NCBI RefSeq assembly: GCF_003585935.1
Contig: NZ_NRJG01000052.1
Coordinates: 1 to 37,305, forward strand
Reading direction: 5' to 3'
Source of the DNA: Psittacicella hinzii
Lineage (GTDB): Bacteria; Pseudomonadota; Gammaproteobacteria; Enterobacterales; Psittacicellaceae
Length of the DNA: 37,305 bases
The notes beneath the pieces were generated by a model, which did not search any database, was not told the DNA's origin, and saw nothing but the letters and a program-made list of their open reading frames with translations. Positions 1-8,543 of this stretch are shown here, one piece after another. The first letter of the stretch is position 1. Each line of letters starts with the position of its first letter. The position numbers were made by a program, and so were the translations under genes.

Positions 1-13
1 ATACTGGACGCAC

Positions 14-43
14 AAAAAAGTACTTGCCCGAAAGCAAGTACTT
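14..43 (-). terminator. Rho-independent terminator downstream of rnhB
   Basis: Perfect 10-bp inverted repeat AAGTACTTGC / GCAAGTACTT (18-27 and 34-43) with a 6-nt loop. Read on the minus strand it is followed by a run of T (complement of A14-A19). It lies about 120 nt past the rnhB stop, so it probably ends that transcript. Confidence 0.75.
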
Positions 44-59
44 GAGGTTTTGATTATGT

Positions 60-100
60 CCTACGAAAAATGTGCAATTAAACCTAATTGCAACCGTAGG
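60..100. other. Two-tier hairpin in the rnhB 3' region
   Basis: Outer arms CCTACG / CGTAGG (60-65, 95-100) enclose inner arms TGCAATTA / TAATTGCA (73-80, 85-92) with an AACC tetraloop. There is no T-run on either strand, so it is not a normal terminator. It may stabilise or process the rnhB 3' end; its function is unknown. Confidence 0.4.
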
Positions 101-164
101 TTGTTAATTATTTTAAAGCTTTAGCCTTGAGTTTTGCAACTTTGAGCTATTAAAGCTTTAATTA

Positions 165-1343
165 CTATTGAGATTTATTGTTTTGATTAGCTTTTTTACC
201 GTGGAGTTCGATTGCCATACGTACTTGTTTATATTCTTTACGATGTAAATCGCTCGGACCGTATTGCATTAATAAGCCCACGTGTTCACTAGTAACATAT
301 CCTTTATGTTTAGCAAGATTGTACATTGCATAATTCGGATTGTTACTTAGGTCTTCCATGAGATTATCACGGTAAGTTTTAGCTAAAATTGAAGCTACTG
401 AAACTTCACGTACACGTAAATCACCTTTAACCGCAGCAATTTTAGCTACTTGATCATCAGTAATTTTCGGTACATTATTGCCGTCAAAAACTACGACAAT
501 GCGTTCTTTAACATGTTTCCAGTTAATGCCATAGATCTTACAGCGGTTTTGTAATAAAGCTAACACTTTATTAACTGCTCGTTCCATAGCTTTTAAGGTG
601 GCATTCAGAATGTTATGTTCGTCAATTTCACTTACACTACCTTCTTCAATAGCATAAATAATACTACCTTTTTCTCCTTGAACTACAAACTCTTGGTATA
701 GCGATTGACGACGTTTTTCGCTTAACTTTTTCGAATCTTGATCTTTAAGTACATAGTTAATCATGTCTTTAGATTGTGATAAGTCAAGCTGGATCTGTAA
801 TGCGTTATAAATTGGATTAATTGGTGTTAATAGTACATTTGCAGCATCAGCGTAATCTTGCACAAACACTGAATCAGTTGGAGCACGTTGCTTAAATAAC
901 TGCTGCATAATCATGTTCTTGTGTTCTTCAGGTGTTAAGCGTTGTTTAACTTCTTGTTCTTCACGCATTAAAAGATCCTGAGACACGCGACGCTGAAAGA
1001 CTAAAATATTAGATAACCTAAGACTTGGGGACATATCCGCCACAATTCTTGCGGCACTATAATCAACAAAACCTATACAAGCTGCTGCAGTCACGACTGG
1101 GCCAAACATACAACCGCGTCCAGCTTCATCTACCCCTATTACCAGCAGTTTTTGATGATTCTTTAGGAGCTTGCTAAAAACATCCTCTCCTAATCGAAAA
1201 ACATTTTCATCAAAAGGAAGACCAGATGCATTACCTACTTCGGTGAAAGTATTTTTTAACTCAATTGGATCTGCTTTTAAAGTTGCCTTTGCAGAAGACT
1301 TAGCTTGAAATTTTGGGTTTAATTGTGGGTCGTGTGAAATCAT
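165..1343 (-). CDS. rnhB: Ribonuclease HII with N-terminal extension and large insert
   Basis: Cytosolic endonuclease that cuts the RNA strand of RNA-DNA hybrids and starts removal of misincorporated ribonucleotides. The family signature is clear: VDEAGRG with D72 and E73, DSKKL at 203-207, D287 in VVVFDGN, and ASILAKTYRD with D326, which supply the acidic metal-binding residues; the HKGY motif follows. It is 392 aa against about 200 in E. coli. The extra length is about 65 residues before the catalytic core and roughly 100 residues (about 92-200) between the first strand and DSKKL, where E. coli has only a short loop. The insert is charged and Gln/Leu-rich and I do not recognise it. The ATG at 1341-1343 is used; no strong ribosome binding site is visible. 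It is a single gene ending in TAG with a terminator at 14-43. The identification is secure; the role of the insert is unknown. Confidence 0.95.
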   Translation of the reverse strand: MISHDPQLNPKFQAKSSAKATLKADPIELKNTFTEVGNASGLPFDENVFRLGEDVFSKLLKNHQKLLVIGVDEAGRGCMFGPVVTAAACIGFVDYSAARIVADMSPSLRLSNILVFQRRVSQDLLMREEQEVKQRLTPEEHKNMIMQQLFKQRAPTDSVFVQDYADAANVLLTPINPIYNALQIQLDLSQSKDMINYVLKDQDSKKLSEKRRQSLYQEFVVQGEKGSIIYAIEEGSVSEIDEHNILNATLKAMERAVNKVLALLQNRCKIYGINWKHVKERIVVVFDGNNVPKITDDQVAKIAAVKGDLRVREVSVASILAKTYRDNLMEDLSNNPNYAMYNLAKHKGYVTSEHVGLLMQYGPSDLHRKEYKQVRMAIELHGKKANQNNKSQ

Positions 1344-1884
1344 AATTAAGGTTAAACTGGCACTCTTTGATTTTTCACAAAAATTTAGGATTCTCCACTT
1401 CGTTAAGTTAGAGCTATACCTTGCGGAAAGGTATATCTATGCTTAACCCCTAGTTCTAGACTTTCTTAAACCCTAAGCTGTTTAGAAGCTTCTAGAACTT
1501 GTTGCTAAATCATGCTGGAAGTCTAAAGCAAAATAGTGACATGCTACCAAAGTCTGTCGCTTTTCAAAATTAGAGATTGCCAATTTTTTGATTGAGCACA
1601 AGCTCAAACATAAGTGTTATAAATTATTGCTGATCACTAATGCTTTAAACTAAGCTTACGTTAATAAATTTATCCTTAAGGTTAAGCTGTTATCTCTGTT
1701 AAGCACCTAGCTTAACTCTATACTAAGCATTAACCTTATAAACCTTAGTTTTCCAACTACATAGAATACGTAATAATACATAGCATTTCAAACTAAGAAG
1801 TAAGCTTGATAACTTTTCTACCAATACAAATCTTCTCTAGAGCTTAGTTCTAGATGATAAAAAATTGAGGCTTAAATATATGAG
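1344..1884. other. Gene-free stretch upstream of rnhB
   Basis: AT-rich and without a credible ORF. It holds a hairpin TATACCTT / AAGGTATA around 1416-1437 and several CTAGA/TCTAG words. The rnhB promoter must lie here, but no convincing -35/-10 pair was found. Confidence 0.4.
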
Positions 1885-2008
1885 AATAACAGTAGGCTAC
1901 TGTTATTGGTAGAAAGAAGTTAAACGTAAAAATGGTTTCCAAAGCAAATTTTTACGTGCATGATTTAAAAACGTATTAAGAACTATTTTTCATCATAGTT
2001 TTTAATAC
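1885..2008. other. Three consecutive long hairpins
   Basis: Three near-perfect dyads follow each other: AATAACAGTAG / CTACTGTTATT (1885-1895, 1897-1907; 1-nt centre), ACGTAAAAAT / ATTTTTACGT (1924-1933, 1948-1957) and GTATTAAGAACTAT / ATAGTTTTTAATAC (1973-1986, 1995-2008; one G-U pair). None has a clean T-run directly after it and no gene end lies nearby. They adjoin the larger element at 2047-2343. Confidence 0.55.
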
Positions 2009-2046
2009 TTTGCTTATAAAAATTACAAGCTGTAAGAGTTAATTAT

Positions 2047-2343
2047 CTCACTTTAAGCTTTACTTAGACTATATAACTTATTAATTAAGATATATGGTCA
2101 GTATTTTATTAACTTGCCCGTCATTTGTATGAAAACATACAGGGTTAGTTAATAATTTGAGATTAATTAGTGCTGGCGCAATTAATAAGTTATAGTGCGT
2201 CACCTCATTAGCAAGAAAACAAGGAATAAATTTGATAACAAAACGCAATTTCAAGTCATTTACTGGTGCATGGTGATTCTTTCTTGCTAATGAGAGTTGT
2301 AAGTCAACTAATGCAGACTCAACAAGCAATGCTATAAAGTGAG
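2047..2343. ncRNA. Candidate structured RNA or inverted-repeat element, three-way fold
   Basis: Outer helix CTCACTTTA / TAAAGTGAG (2047-2055, 2335-2343). Arm 1: TATAACTTATTAATT / AATTAATAAGTTATA (2072-2086, 2180-2194), then TTATTAACT / AGTTAATAA (2106-2114, 2147-2155), CCC / GGG and TGTATG / CATACA with an AAAA loop. Arm 2: CTCATTAGCAAGAAA / TTTCTTGCTAATGAG (2204-2218, 2280-2294). Both main stems are perfect 15-bp helices. An 82-codon frame on the minus strand overlaps it, but it starts with TTG, lacks a good ribosome binding site and both halves of arm 2 fall inside it, so I do not call a gene. The strand is undetermined. It matches no RNase P, tmRNA, SRP or 6S signature I know. A defunct MITE-like element is an alternative; no target-site duplication was seen. 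Confidence 0.4.
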
Positions 2344-3419
2344 CCTCTTGTTAGATTTAGATCGCTAAAAATAACGATTTAAAACACTAAATAAAGTTAT
2401 TAACTCTCCATTTTATTTTCCTAAATTAAAAATCATAATGCAAAGAATAATCACCCAAATGCAAAAAATCGATACCCCCTACTACCATTTTCATCCTACC
2501 TAATTTTACCTATACCCCTGATTTATAAGAACATTCTCAAAAATCAATCTAAAATTATCGTTTAATATTTTAGCCGTAATTTTAGGTATCTTTTCTTTAC
2601 TTTCGTTTTATGAATAAAATTTAAGGCATATGCAAAGAATTAATTTTTCTTAAAATGCTGTTTAATAGAGTAATTTATTTCAAAATCACACTTTCGTTTA
2701 TCTTGCGTTAGTTTGTTTTATGGCAAGAAACTTTCGTTTTGCAAAATCGGTTGCTTAAAAACCATGATTAGCTTTTATGCAAATTTTCACATATAGAAAT
2801 CTTTATTAAAAAATTTCTTTAAATAAAACAGAATAAACCCACAGCATTTATATGGTTTTACTTTTGATTTTGCAAAAAACAAATCGCACCTAAATATGTC
2901 TTGTTTATTAAGAAAATTCGTAAGTGAGATCTAATTTTACTTAACTTTTTTCTCAAGTAGCATTATTTTTACTAAAAATGGGAAAAAATTATATGAGGGT
3001 AAGTAAAAAAACAACTAACGTAAGTCCTGACCTTACTTACAGCTTGGTTGTTTATTCATGAGTAGTTGCGCAAATTAGGAGCATATTATAGAACTTTATT
3101 CCACCATTCCCAAGTGCTGCAACAAAATATTTTTGACTAGCTTAAACTCGGTTTTCTAAATAACCTTGATGCTTATGTAACCTTTTGTTACATCCATATA
3201 CACTGCTGTATCTTAGCAGTACCCCCAAAATGATACAACTCCCCTTCCCCCTCCATTCTCCACCTCTAACTACCTAGCCGTTCCTTATATCTTCTTCCCT
3301 ACTCTCTTAGTCGGAAATTGTTGTTCCAGCATATGCCTCTAGTCTCGATCTTTATGCTGTAAAATCCTCACTTTAAGTTGCTATTTTGTAGAGTGGTTTT
3401 TGCCAATTAGTGCTAAACA
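2344..3419. other. Very AT-rich gene-free stretch
   Basis: No ORF, RNA gene or clear terminator. Composition is strongly A/T with several TTTCGTTT words (2590-2740) and a short C-rich patch at 3225-3300. A second copy of CTCACTTTAAG, the outer arm word of the 2047-2343 element, lies at 3367-3377. Confidence 0.4.
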
Positions 3420-3450
3420 TGCAAAAAGCACTGCTTAAATTTGCTATAAT
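3420..3450 (+). promoter_or_regulatory. Extended -10 promoter of the fru operon
   Basis: TATAAT at 3445-3450 preceded by TGC, an extended -10. The -35 is weak (TGCAAA at 3420-3425, spacer 19). The same TGCTATAAT core occurs before cmoA and yjdM. The predicted start near 3457 gives a leader of about 420 nt before fruB. Confidence 0.65.
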
Positions 3451-3456
3451 ACTGGC

Positions 3457-3876
3457 GTGTTTTTTATGCAAAATTTTGTCATTTTGCATGGTAAATACAG
3501 GTTACTAGTTTAAAGCTAAGATAAGTTATAACTTGTTAAGCGAGTCTTTAATTTTTCCGAAGAATTAAACTTATGTTTAAGCGGCAATTTATAACTAAAT
3601 CAGTCTTCAAGGAAACGATATACCAAGAACTCGTACCTTGAGAACTAACTAAGTTCGCTTTTCTTTTCCGTGATAATGATAAGTTTAATAAATCTAAACT
3701 CTTACATTATCAATCATCCAGTTTTTACCTTAGTTAGTTCTAGCTAGCAACAAGAGGGAAATTAAGTAACCATCAACTATAAGGTGCTAGTGATGGTTAA
3801 TTTAATTACATTTAATATGACGAAGTTTATTGAACTTTAAGGCACTGCCTTAAAGTTCTCCCAATTAGGATTTTAC
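3457..3876 (+). promoter_or_regulatory. Highly structured 5' leader of fruBKA
   Basis: A chain of dyads: ATGCAAAAT / ATTTTGCAT (3466-3474, 3481-3489); GTTATAA / TTATAAC (3525-3531, 3589-3595) around TTTAATT / AATTAAA; TCAAGG / CCTTGA (3607-3612, 3636-3641); AGAACTAACTAAG / CTTAGTTAGTTCT (3641-3653, 3729-3741) around TGATAATG / CATTATCA and AGTTTA / TAAACT; TAACCATCA / TGATGGTTA (3767-3775, 3791-3799); GAACTTTAAGGCA / TGCCTTAAAGTTC (3832-3844, 3846-3858). The last ends 9 nt before the AGGA ribosome binding site (3868-3871). None is followed by a T-run, which argues for translational or stability control rather than simple attenuation. No known riboswitch consensus is recognised. Confidence 0.55.
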
Positions 3877-5112
3877 ATGCTAAATTTAAGCGAAAACGAC
3901 GTTCTGTTAAACCAAAAAGCCGCAACTAAAGAAGATGCTATTCGCATTGTATCTAAAGTATTAGCTGACAATGGTCGCGTTGATCCAGGTTATGTTGACG
4001 GTATGTTAGAACGTGAAAACCAAACTTCTACTTACCTTGATAATGGGGTAGCTATTCCTCACGGTACAACTAAAACTCGTGATTTAGTGAAACAAACAGG
4101 TGTAGCAGTGGTACAGTTCCCTGAAGGGGTTGTATGGAATGAAGATGGTGATAAAACTTTTATTGCCTTCGGGATTGCAGCTAGTTCAAACGACCACTTA
4201 CCAATTTTAAAAGCGATTACTAATATTATCGGTGAAGAAGAGGAAGCGGCTGCGCTAACTAAAGCAACTACTAAAGCGCAATTATTACGTTTAATTCAAG
4301 GTGAACCTGCTGCAGCTCCAGCAAGCGCTAATTTAGCATTAATTAAACCAGAATTAGTAGACTTAGCAGCCAAAGCAACTAATCTACCAGGCTTACAAGC
4401 TCTAAATGCTGCTAACCTATTAGCACAAGAGTACATTAGTAGTGATTTCTTTGCTAAAAGCTTAGAAACTGCTCCAGTACATTTAGGTTCAGGCTTATGG
4501 TTAAATGCTGCAACCTGTGGTAATAAGCACAATGGTATTGCTTTAGTGCGTCCAGCACAAACCCTAAGCGTAAACAACGTACCTGTTAAAGCTTTAGCAA
4601 CTGTAGTATTAACGGCTCAAGGTGATGCGGCATTATTAGCTAAATTAGTAAACCACGCAGATACTTTAACTACCGGTGACTTAGCAACCGTATTAGGGGT
4701 ATTTGGTTTAGGTTTACCTGCTCAAGCTAGCCAACCAGTTTCTGTAGCAACAGCAGCAACAGCTGCAAACAATGCTCCAGCTCCTAAACACGAGCAAGTA
4801 GCATCTTTAAGCAAAGCTGCTCAAGAAGTAGATAGCTCTGCTGTAGTAGGTACATTTATCATTCATAACGAAAACGGTCTACACGCTCGCCCATCAACCG
4901 AGCTTGTACGTGTATGTAAACAATTTAATGCTGACATCACAGTAGAAAACTTAAGTACTGGTTCAGCTCCAGTTAAAGCCAAATCAATGGTACGTGTAAC
5001 TGGTTTAGGTGCAGTTAAAGGTAGTGAATTAAAATTCACAGCCACAGGTGCTGATGCTGAACAAGCTATTGCAGCAATTGGTAAAGCAATTGCTGACGGA
5101 TTAGGAGAATAA
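3877..5112 (+). CDS. fruB: Fructose PTS multiphosphoryl protein (EIIA-Fru / HPr fusion)
   Basis: Cytosolic phosphocarrier that takes phosphate from enzyme I and passes it to FruA during fructose import. The N-terminal EIIA domain (about 1-145) has the active histidine H62 in AIPHGT. A central linking domain (about 150-300) follows. The C-terminal HPr-like domain (about 325-411) has H336 in NGLHARPS. It is 411 aa against 376 in E. coli; the excess is mainly an Ala/Pro-rich linker near 295-320. The ATG is chosen because AGGA sits 5-8 nt upstream. It is the first gene of fruB-fruK-fruA, with fruK 5 nt downstream. No fruR/cra-like regulator is adjacent, so control may act through the structured leader or a distant regulator. 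Identity is secure. Confidence 0.96.
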   Translation: MLNLSENDVLLNQKAATKEDAIRIVSKVLADNGRVDPGYVDGMLERENQTSTYLDNGVAIPHGTTKTRDLVKQTGVAVVQFPEGVVWNEDGDKTFIAFGIAASSNDHLPILKAITNIIGEEEEAAALTKATTKAQLLRLIQGEPAAAPASANLALIKPELVDLAAKATNLPGLQALNAANLLAQEYISSDFFAKSLETAPVHLGSGLWLNAATCGNKHNGIALVRPAQTLSVNNVPVKALATVVLTAQGDAALLAKLVNHADTLTTGDLATVLGVFGLGLPAQASQPVSVATAATAANNAPAPKHEQVASLSKAAQEVDSSAVVGTFIIHNENGLHARPSTELVRVCKQFNADITVENLSTGSAPVKAKSMVRVTGLGAVKGSELKFTATGADAEQAIAAIGKAIADGLGE

Positions 5113-5117
5113 TAACC

Positions 5118-6056
5118 ATGACCAAAGTAGCAACTATTACCTTAAATCCTGCTTCAGATTTAGTAGGTAAAGTAAACTTTATTGAAGTAGGTGAAGTAAA
5201 CTCAGTTGAAACTCTAGGTTTATACCCAGCAGGTAAAGGCATTAACGTAGCTAAAGTATTAGCTGACTTAGGCGTAAAAGCTACAGTTACCGGTTTTTTA
5301 GGTGCTGACAACAAAGGTGATTTTGAGCACGAATTTGCACAATATGGTTTAGATAACCAATTCGCTCTTGTTCCTGGAAAAACCCGTGTAAACATTAAAG
5401 TGACCCAAGAAGACGGTGAAGTTACAGATTTAAACTTCCAAGGCTTTAGTGTAAGCGCTGCTGACTGGCAAGCATTTACTGCTAAAACTAAAACTCTTTT
5501 AGCAGGTTATGACTATGTAGCTGTATGTGGTTCTTTACCAAAAGGTATTGATCTTGCTGACTTTACAGCATGGTTAAAAGACTTAAGTACTTTAGGTTGT
5601 AAAGTAATTTTCGATAGCTCAAACAAAGCTTTAGAAGCTGGCTTAAAAGCTAATCCATGGTTAATTAAACCAAACTACCGTGAGTTAGAAGTGTTAACTA
5701 ACCGTAAGTTTGAAAATACTGAGCAAGTATTAGCAGCAGCACGTGAATTAAATGCGCAAGGTATTACTAACGTGGTAGTATCTATGGGTTCTAAAGGTTC
5801 TTTATGGGTAACTAAAGACTTTGTGTACCAAGCTCAACCACCAAAAATCACTAATGTAGTATCAACTGTTGGTGCTGGTGATTCAATGGTAGCAGGCTTT
5901 ATTTACAGCTTAGTAAATGGTTTAGATGCAGAACAAACTTTAACTTTTGCTTCAGCCATCTCAGCTTACGCGGTAACTCAAGGTAACGTAGGTGTAGATT
6001 CACTTGCAACATTAGAACCATTTAAAGCACAAGTTAAAGTAACTAAAGTGCAATAA
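5118..6056 (+). CDS. fruK: 1-phosphofructokinase
   Basis: PfkB/ribokinase-family kinase that turns fructose 1-phosphate, made by FruA, into fructose 1,6-bisphosphate using ATP in the cytosol. The N-terminal PfkB signature (GKGINVAKVLADLG) is followed by FLG, a KPN segment (WLIKPNYRELE) and the C-terminal GAGDSMVAGF motif with catalytic D255. At 312 aa it equals the E. coli enzyme. Its ATG follows the fruB stop by 5 nt, and the TTAGGAGAATAATAACC ribosome binding region overlaps the fruB end, so translation is probably coupled. It is the middle gene of the fru operon. Confidence 0.97.
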   Translation: MTKVATITLNPASDLVGKVNFIEVGEVNSVETLGLYPAGKGINVAKVLADLGVKATVTGFLGADNKGDFEHEFAQYGLDNQFALVPGKTRVNIKVTQEDGEVTDLNFQGFSVSAADWQAFTAKTKTLLAGYDYVAVCGSLPKGIDLADFTAWLKDLSTLGCKVIFDSSNKALEAGLKANPWLIKPNYRELEVLTNRKFENTEQVLAAARELNAQGITNVVVSMGSKGSLWVTKDFVYQAQPPKITNVVSTVGAGDSMVAGFIYSLVNGLDAEQTLTFASAISAYAVTQGNVGVDSLATLEPFKAQVKVTKVQ

Positions 6057-6098
6057 TTACGCCTTTACACCTAATATTAATCTCCACACGGGTAATAT

Positions 6099-7757
6099 AT
6101 GAAAGTTTATTTAGCCCAAACCAGCACTCAACCTCTAGCTTATACGCTGCTTGCTAAAGCCGTATTAGAAAAAGCTGGCTATAGCATTGCAGAGAATGTA
6201 AATAATGCTCAATTAGCCGTAAGCTTAGAAAAGAACATTAGTGATCCAAGTTTAGCTGGTAAAGAAGTACTGATTGTTGATTTACAAGCTCTGGTAAATA
6301 ATCCTACTCCGACCTTAAAAGCAGCTCCACGTACAACCGTAGCTCAAGTTAGCACCCCAGCAGCAAGCACTGCAGCAGCTGCTAAGACCGTGAAAAACAT
6401 TGTAGCCGTAACTGCATGTCCGACTGGGGTAGCTCATACGTTCATGTCAGCCGAAGCCATTGAAACTTACTGTAAAGCTCAAGGTTGGAACATTCGTGTA
6501 GAAACACGCGGACAACAAGGGGTTGGTACGCCAATTACTCCTGAAGAATTAGCTGCTGCTGATTTAGTGTTTGCCGCAACGGATATCGAAGTAGATTTAT
6601 CTAAGTTTGTTGGTAAACCTTTCTATCACACTACAACTAAAGCTGCCTTAAAACGCACAGCCGAAGAATTTACTAAAGCTTTTGCTACTGCTGCACCTTA
6701 TCAACCAAAAGGCACTGCCGCTCCAGCAGCCGAAAAAGAAAAAGCTGAAGGTGGCTGGCAAGCAGTATACCGTCACTTAATGACAGGTGTATCTCACATG
6801 CTACCAATTACAGTAGCTGGTGGTCTGTTAATCGCTATTAGCTTCTTATTTGGACCTAATGCTTTCCAAGAAGCAGGAACTTTACCAGCTGCTTTAATGG
6901 ACATTGGTGGTAATGCAGCCTTCAAGATTATGCTAGCTGTATTCTCTGGATACGTAGCTTACTCTATTGCTGACCGTCCAGGTTTAGCTTCAGGTTTAAT
7001 TACTGGTTTCTTAGTAACTAACTTAGGGGCTGGTTTCTTAGGAGCAATCGTAACCGGTTTCTTAGCTGGTTATGTAACTCTAGGTTTATCACGTGCGATT
7101 AAATTACCAGCAGCAGTTGCAAGCTTAAAACCAGTACTTATTCTGCCGTTACTCTCAACCTTAATTGTTGGTCTATTAACTATTTACTTAATTGGACCAT
7201 ATGTAACTGTAGCTTCAGGCTGGTTAGCTAGCTTCTTAAAATCACTCCAAGGTGGTTCAGCTTTAGTGCTTGGTTTAATCCTTGGTGCGATGATGTGTAT
7301 CGACATGGGTGGTCCAATTAATAAAACTGCTTATGTTGTATCAGTTGGTTTAATTGCCGATGGCGTTACTACACCAATGGCTGCAGTAATGGCTGCTGGT
7401 ATGGTGCCACCTCTAGGTATGGCAATTGCTACTTGGTTAGCAAGAAGCAAATTCACCGCTCCACAAAGAGACTCAGGTAACGTTGCCTTTGTTCTAGGTC
7501 TATGCTTTATCTCTGAAGGGGCGATCCCATTTGCAGCTGCAGATCCATTACGTGTAATTGTTTCTTCAGCTTTAGGTGGAGCGATCGCTGGTGCTTTAAG
7601 TATGCTTTTCGAAGTAGGCTTAAATGCTCCACACGGTGGGGTGCTAGTAGCCTTTACCGCAACGCATGTAATTCCTTACTTCATTGCGATTGCTGTAGGT
7701 TCACTTGTTACAGGTGTCCTTTACGCTTTCTTAAAAGCTAAACCACAACAAGCTTAA
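6099..7757 (+). CDS. fruA: Fructose PTS permease, EIIB'BC-Fru
   Basis: Inner-membrane transporter that imports fructose as fructose 1-phosphate. Domain order: a degenerate EIIB' (about 1-80), an Ala/Thr-rich linker, EIIB (about 100-200) with phosphorylated C107 in TACPTGVAHTF, and a multi-span EIIC (about 225-550) with the typical GLNAPHGG segment near the end. At 552 aa it is close to the E. coli protein (563). The start codon follows a GGG-containing ribosome binding site; the gap after fruK is 42 nt. A hairpin 12 nt after the stop separates it from gntK. Identity is secure. Confidence 0.97.
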   Translation: MKVYLAQTSTQPLAYTLLAKAVLEKAGYSIAENVNNAQLAVSLEKNISDPSLAGKEVLIVDLQALVNNPTPTLKAAPRTTVAQVSTPAASTAAAAKTVKNIVAVTACPTGVAHTFMSAEAIETYCKAQGWNIRVETRGQQGVGTPITPEELAAADLVFAATDIEVDLSKFVGKPFYHTTTKAALKRTAEEFTKAFATAAPYQPKGTAAPAAEKEKAEGGWQAVYRHLMTGVSHMLPITVAGGLLIAISFLFGPNAFQEAGTLPAALMDIGGNAAFKIMLAVFSGYVAYSIADRPGLASGLITGFLVTNLGAGFLGAIVTGFLAGYVTLGLSRAIKLPAAVASLKPVLILPLLSTLIVGLLTIYLIGPYVTVASGWLASFLKSLQGGSALVLGLILGAMMCIDMGGPINKTAYVVSVGLIADGVTTPMAAVMAAGMVPPLGMAIATWLARSKFTAPQRDSGNVAFVLGLCFISEGAIPFAAADPLRVIVSSALGGAIAGALSMLFEVGLNAPHGGVLVAFTATHVIPYFIAIAVGSLVTGVLYAFLKAKPQQA

Positions 7758-7769
7758 TTTTTTCTGCTT

Positions 7770-7794
7770 AAGACTCAAGGATTCCTTGAGTCTT
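7770..7794 (+). terminator. Hairpin between fruA and gntK, partial terminator or processing site
   Basis: AAGACTCAAGGA / TCCTTGAGTCTT (7770-7781, 7783-7794), a perfect 12-bp dyad with a 1-nt centre. A T-rich but interrupted tract follows (7801-7816), so termination is likely incomplete and gntK may receive read-through. Confidence 0.55.
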
Positions 7795-7820
7795 TGGCAT
7801 ATTTAATTTTTCTTTTGCTT

Positions 7821-8462
7821 ATGTCACAATCCTCATTATGTGGTGTATCACTTCTGGCTTTAAGTGAACAAGTAGTTACTTCACTCGAGCAATACCAAGA
7901 ATTAAGCGCAAGCTTAAAGGCACACTACCCTCGTCTGCAAAGTAATATTGTCTTAATGGGAGTTTCAGGTACTGGTAAAAGTTCAGTTGGTTTAGCTTTG
8001 GCTCAACTTTTACAAGTTAAGTTTATTGACGGTGATGATCTCCATCCCCAAGCTAATATTCAAAAAATGGCAGCCGGTATCCCACTTACAGATGCTGATC
8101 GCGCGCCATGGCTCGAACGTATTCGTGATGCTTTCTTTGCTTTTAATCGTAAAAACGAAGCGGGGATTATTGTCTGTTCAGCACTTAAAAACGAATACCG
8201 TGAACTCATTCGGCAAGGCAATAGTAACTTAAAGTTTATCCATTTACACGGAGACTTTAACGTTATTGCTCAACGTCTTGAACAAAGACAAGGGCACTTT
8301 ATGGCAAGCCAAATGCTCGAAAGTCAATTTCAAACGCTAGAAATGCCTAGCACTAATGAAACTGATGTTGCTCTAGTAAATGCAAACGTCCCTTTATCCC
8401 AAGTTATAGCGCAATGTTTGCAACAGATAGCTACTTGGCAAGACAAGCAAAGTAGTAATTAG
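7821..8462 (+). CDS. gntK: Gluconokinase with N-terminal extension
   Basis: P-loop kinase that phosphorylates gluconate to 6-phosphogluconate with ATP, feeding the pentose phosphate or Entner-Doudoroff route. The Walker A motif is MGVSGTGKSS, followed by DGDDLHP, the APWL segment, CSALKNEYRELIR and KFIHLHGDF, all typical of GntK. The core matches the E. coli enzyme, but about 45 extra residues precede the P-loop. The frame also opens at a TTG (7794) that lies inside the hairpin; the ATG at 7821 is preferred although no Shine-Dalgarno sequence is visible, so the true start is uncertain. It sits 63 nt after fruA, an unusual pairing. A terminator follows at 8496. It ends in TAG. Confidence 0.9.
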   Translation: MSQSSLCGVSLLALSEQVVTSLEQYQELSASLKAHYPRLQSNIVLMGVSGTGKSSVGLALAQLLQVKFIDGDDLHPQANIQKMAAGIPLTDADRAPWLERIRDAFFAFNRKNEAGIIVCSALKNEYRELIRQGNSNLKFIHLHGDFNVIAQRLEQRQGHFMASQMLESQFQTLEMPSTNETDVALVNANVPLSQVIAQCLQQIATWQDKQSSN

Positions 8463-8495
8463 TAATAGTTAGTACAACATTAAGTACTAACAGCA

Positions 8496-8523
8496 GATCC
8501 CCTGAACTTTAGTTCAGGGGATC
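8496..8523. terminator. Terminator between convergent gntK and tehB
   Basis: GATCCCCTGAAC / GTTCAGGGGATC (8496-8507, 8512-8523) with a TTTA loop, a perfect 12-bp stem between two convergent genes. The following tract is only moderately T-rich. It may serve both directions. Confidence 0.7.
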
Positions 8524-8543
8524 ATGATTTTATGGGGCTACAA

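Noticed and set aside
2081..2329. 82-codon minus-strand ORF
   Set aside because: TTG start, no ribosome binding site, no family similarity, and it lies inside the inverted-repeat element that dictates its sequence.
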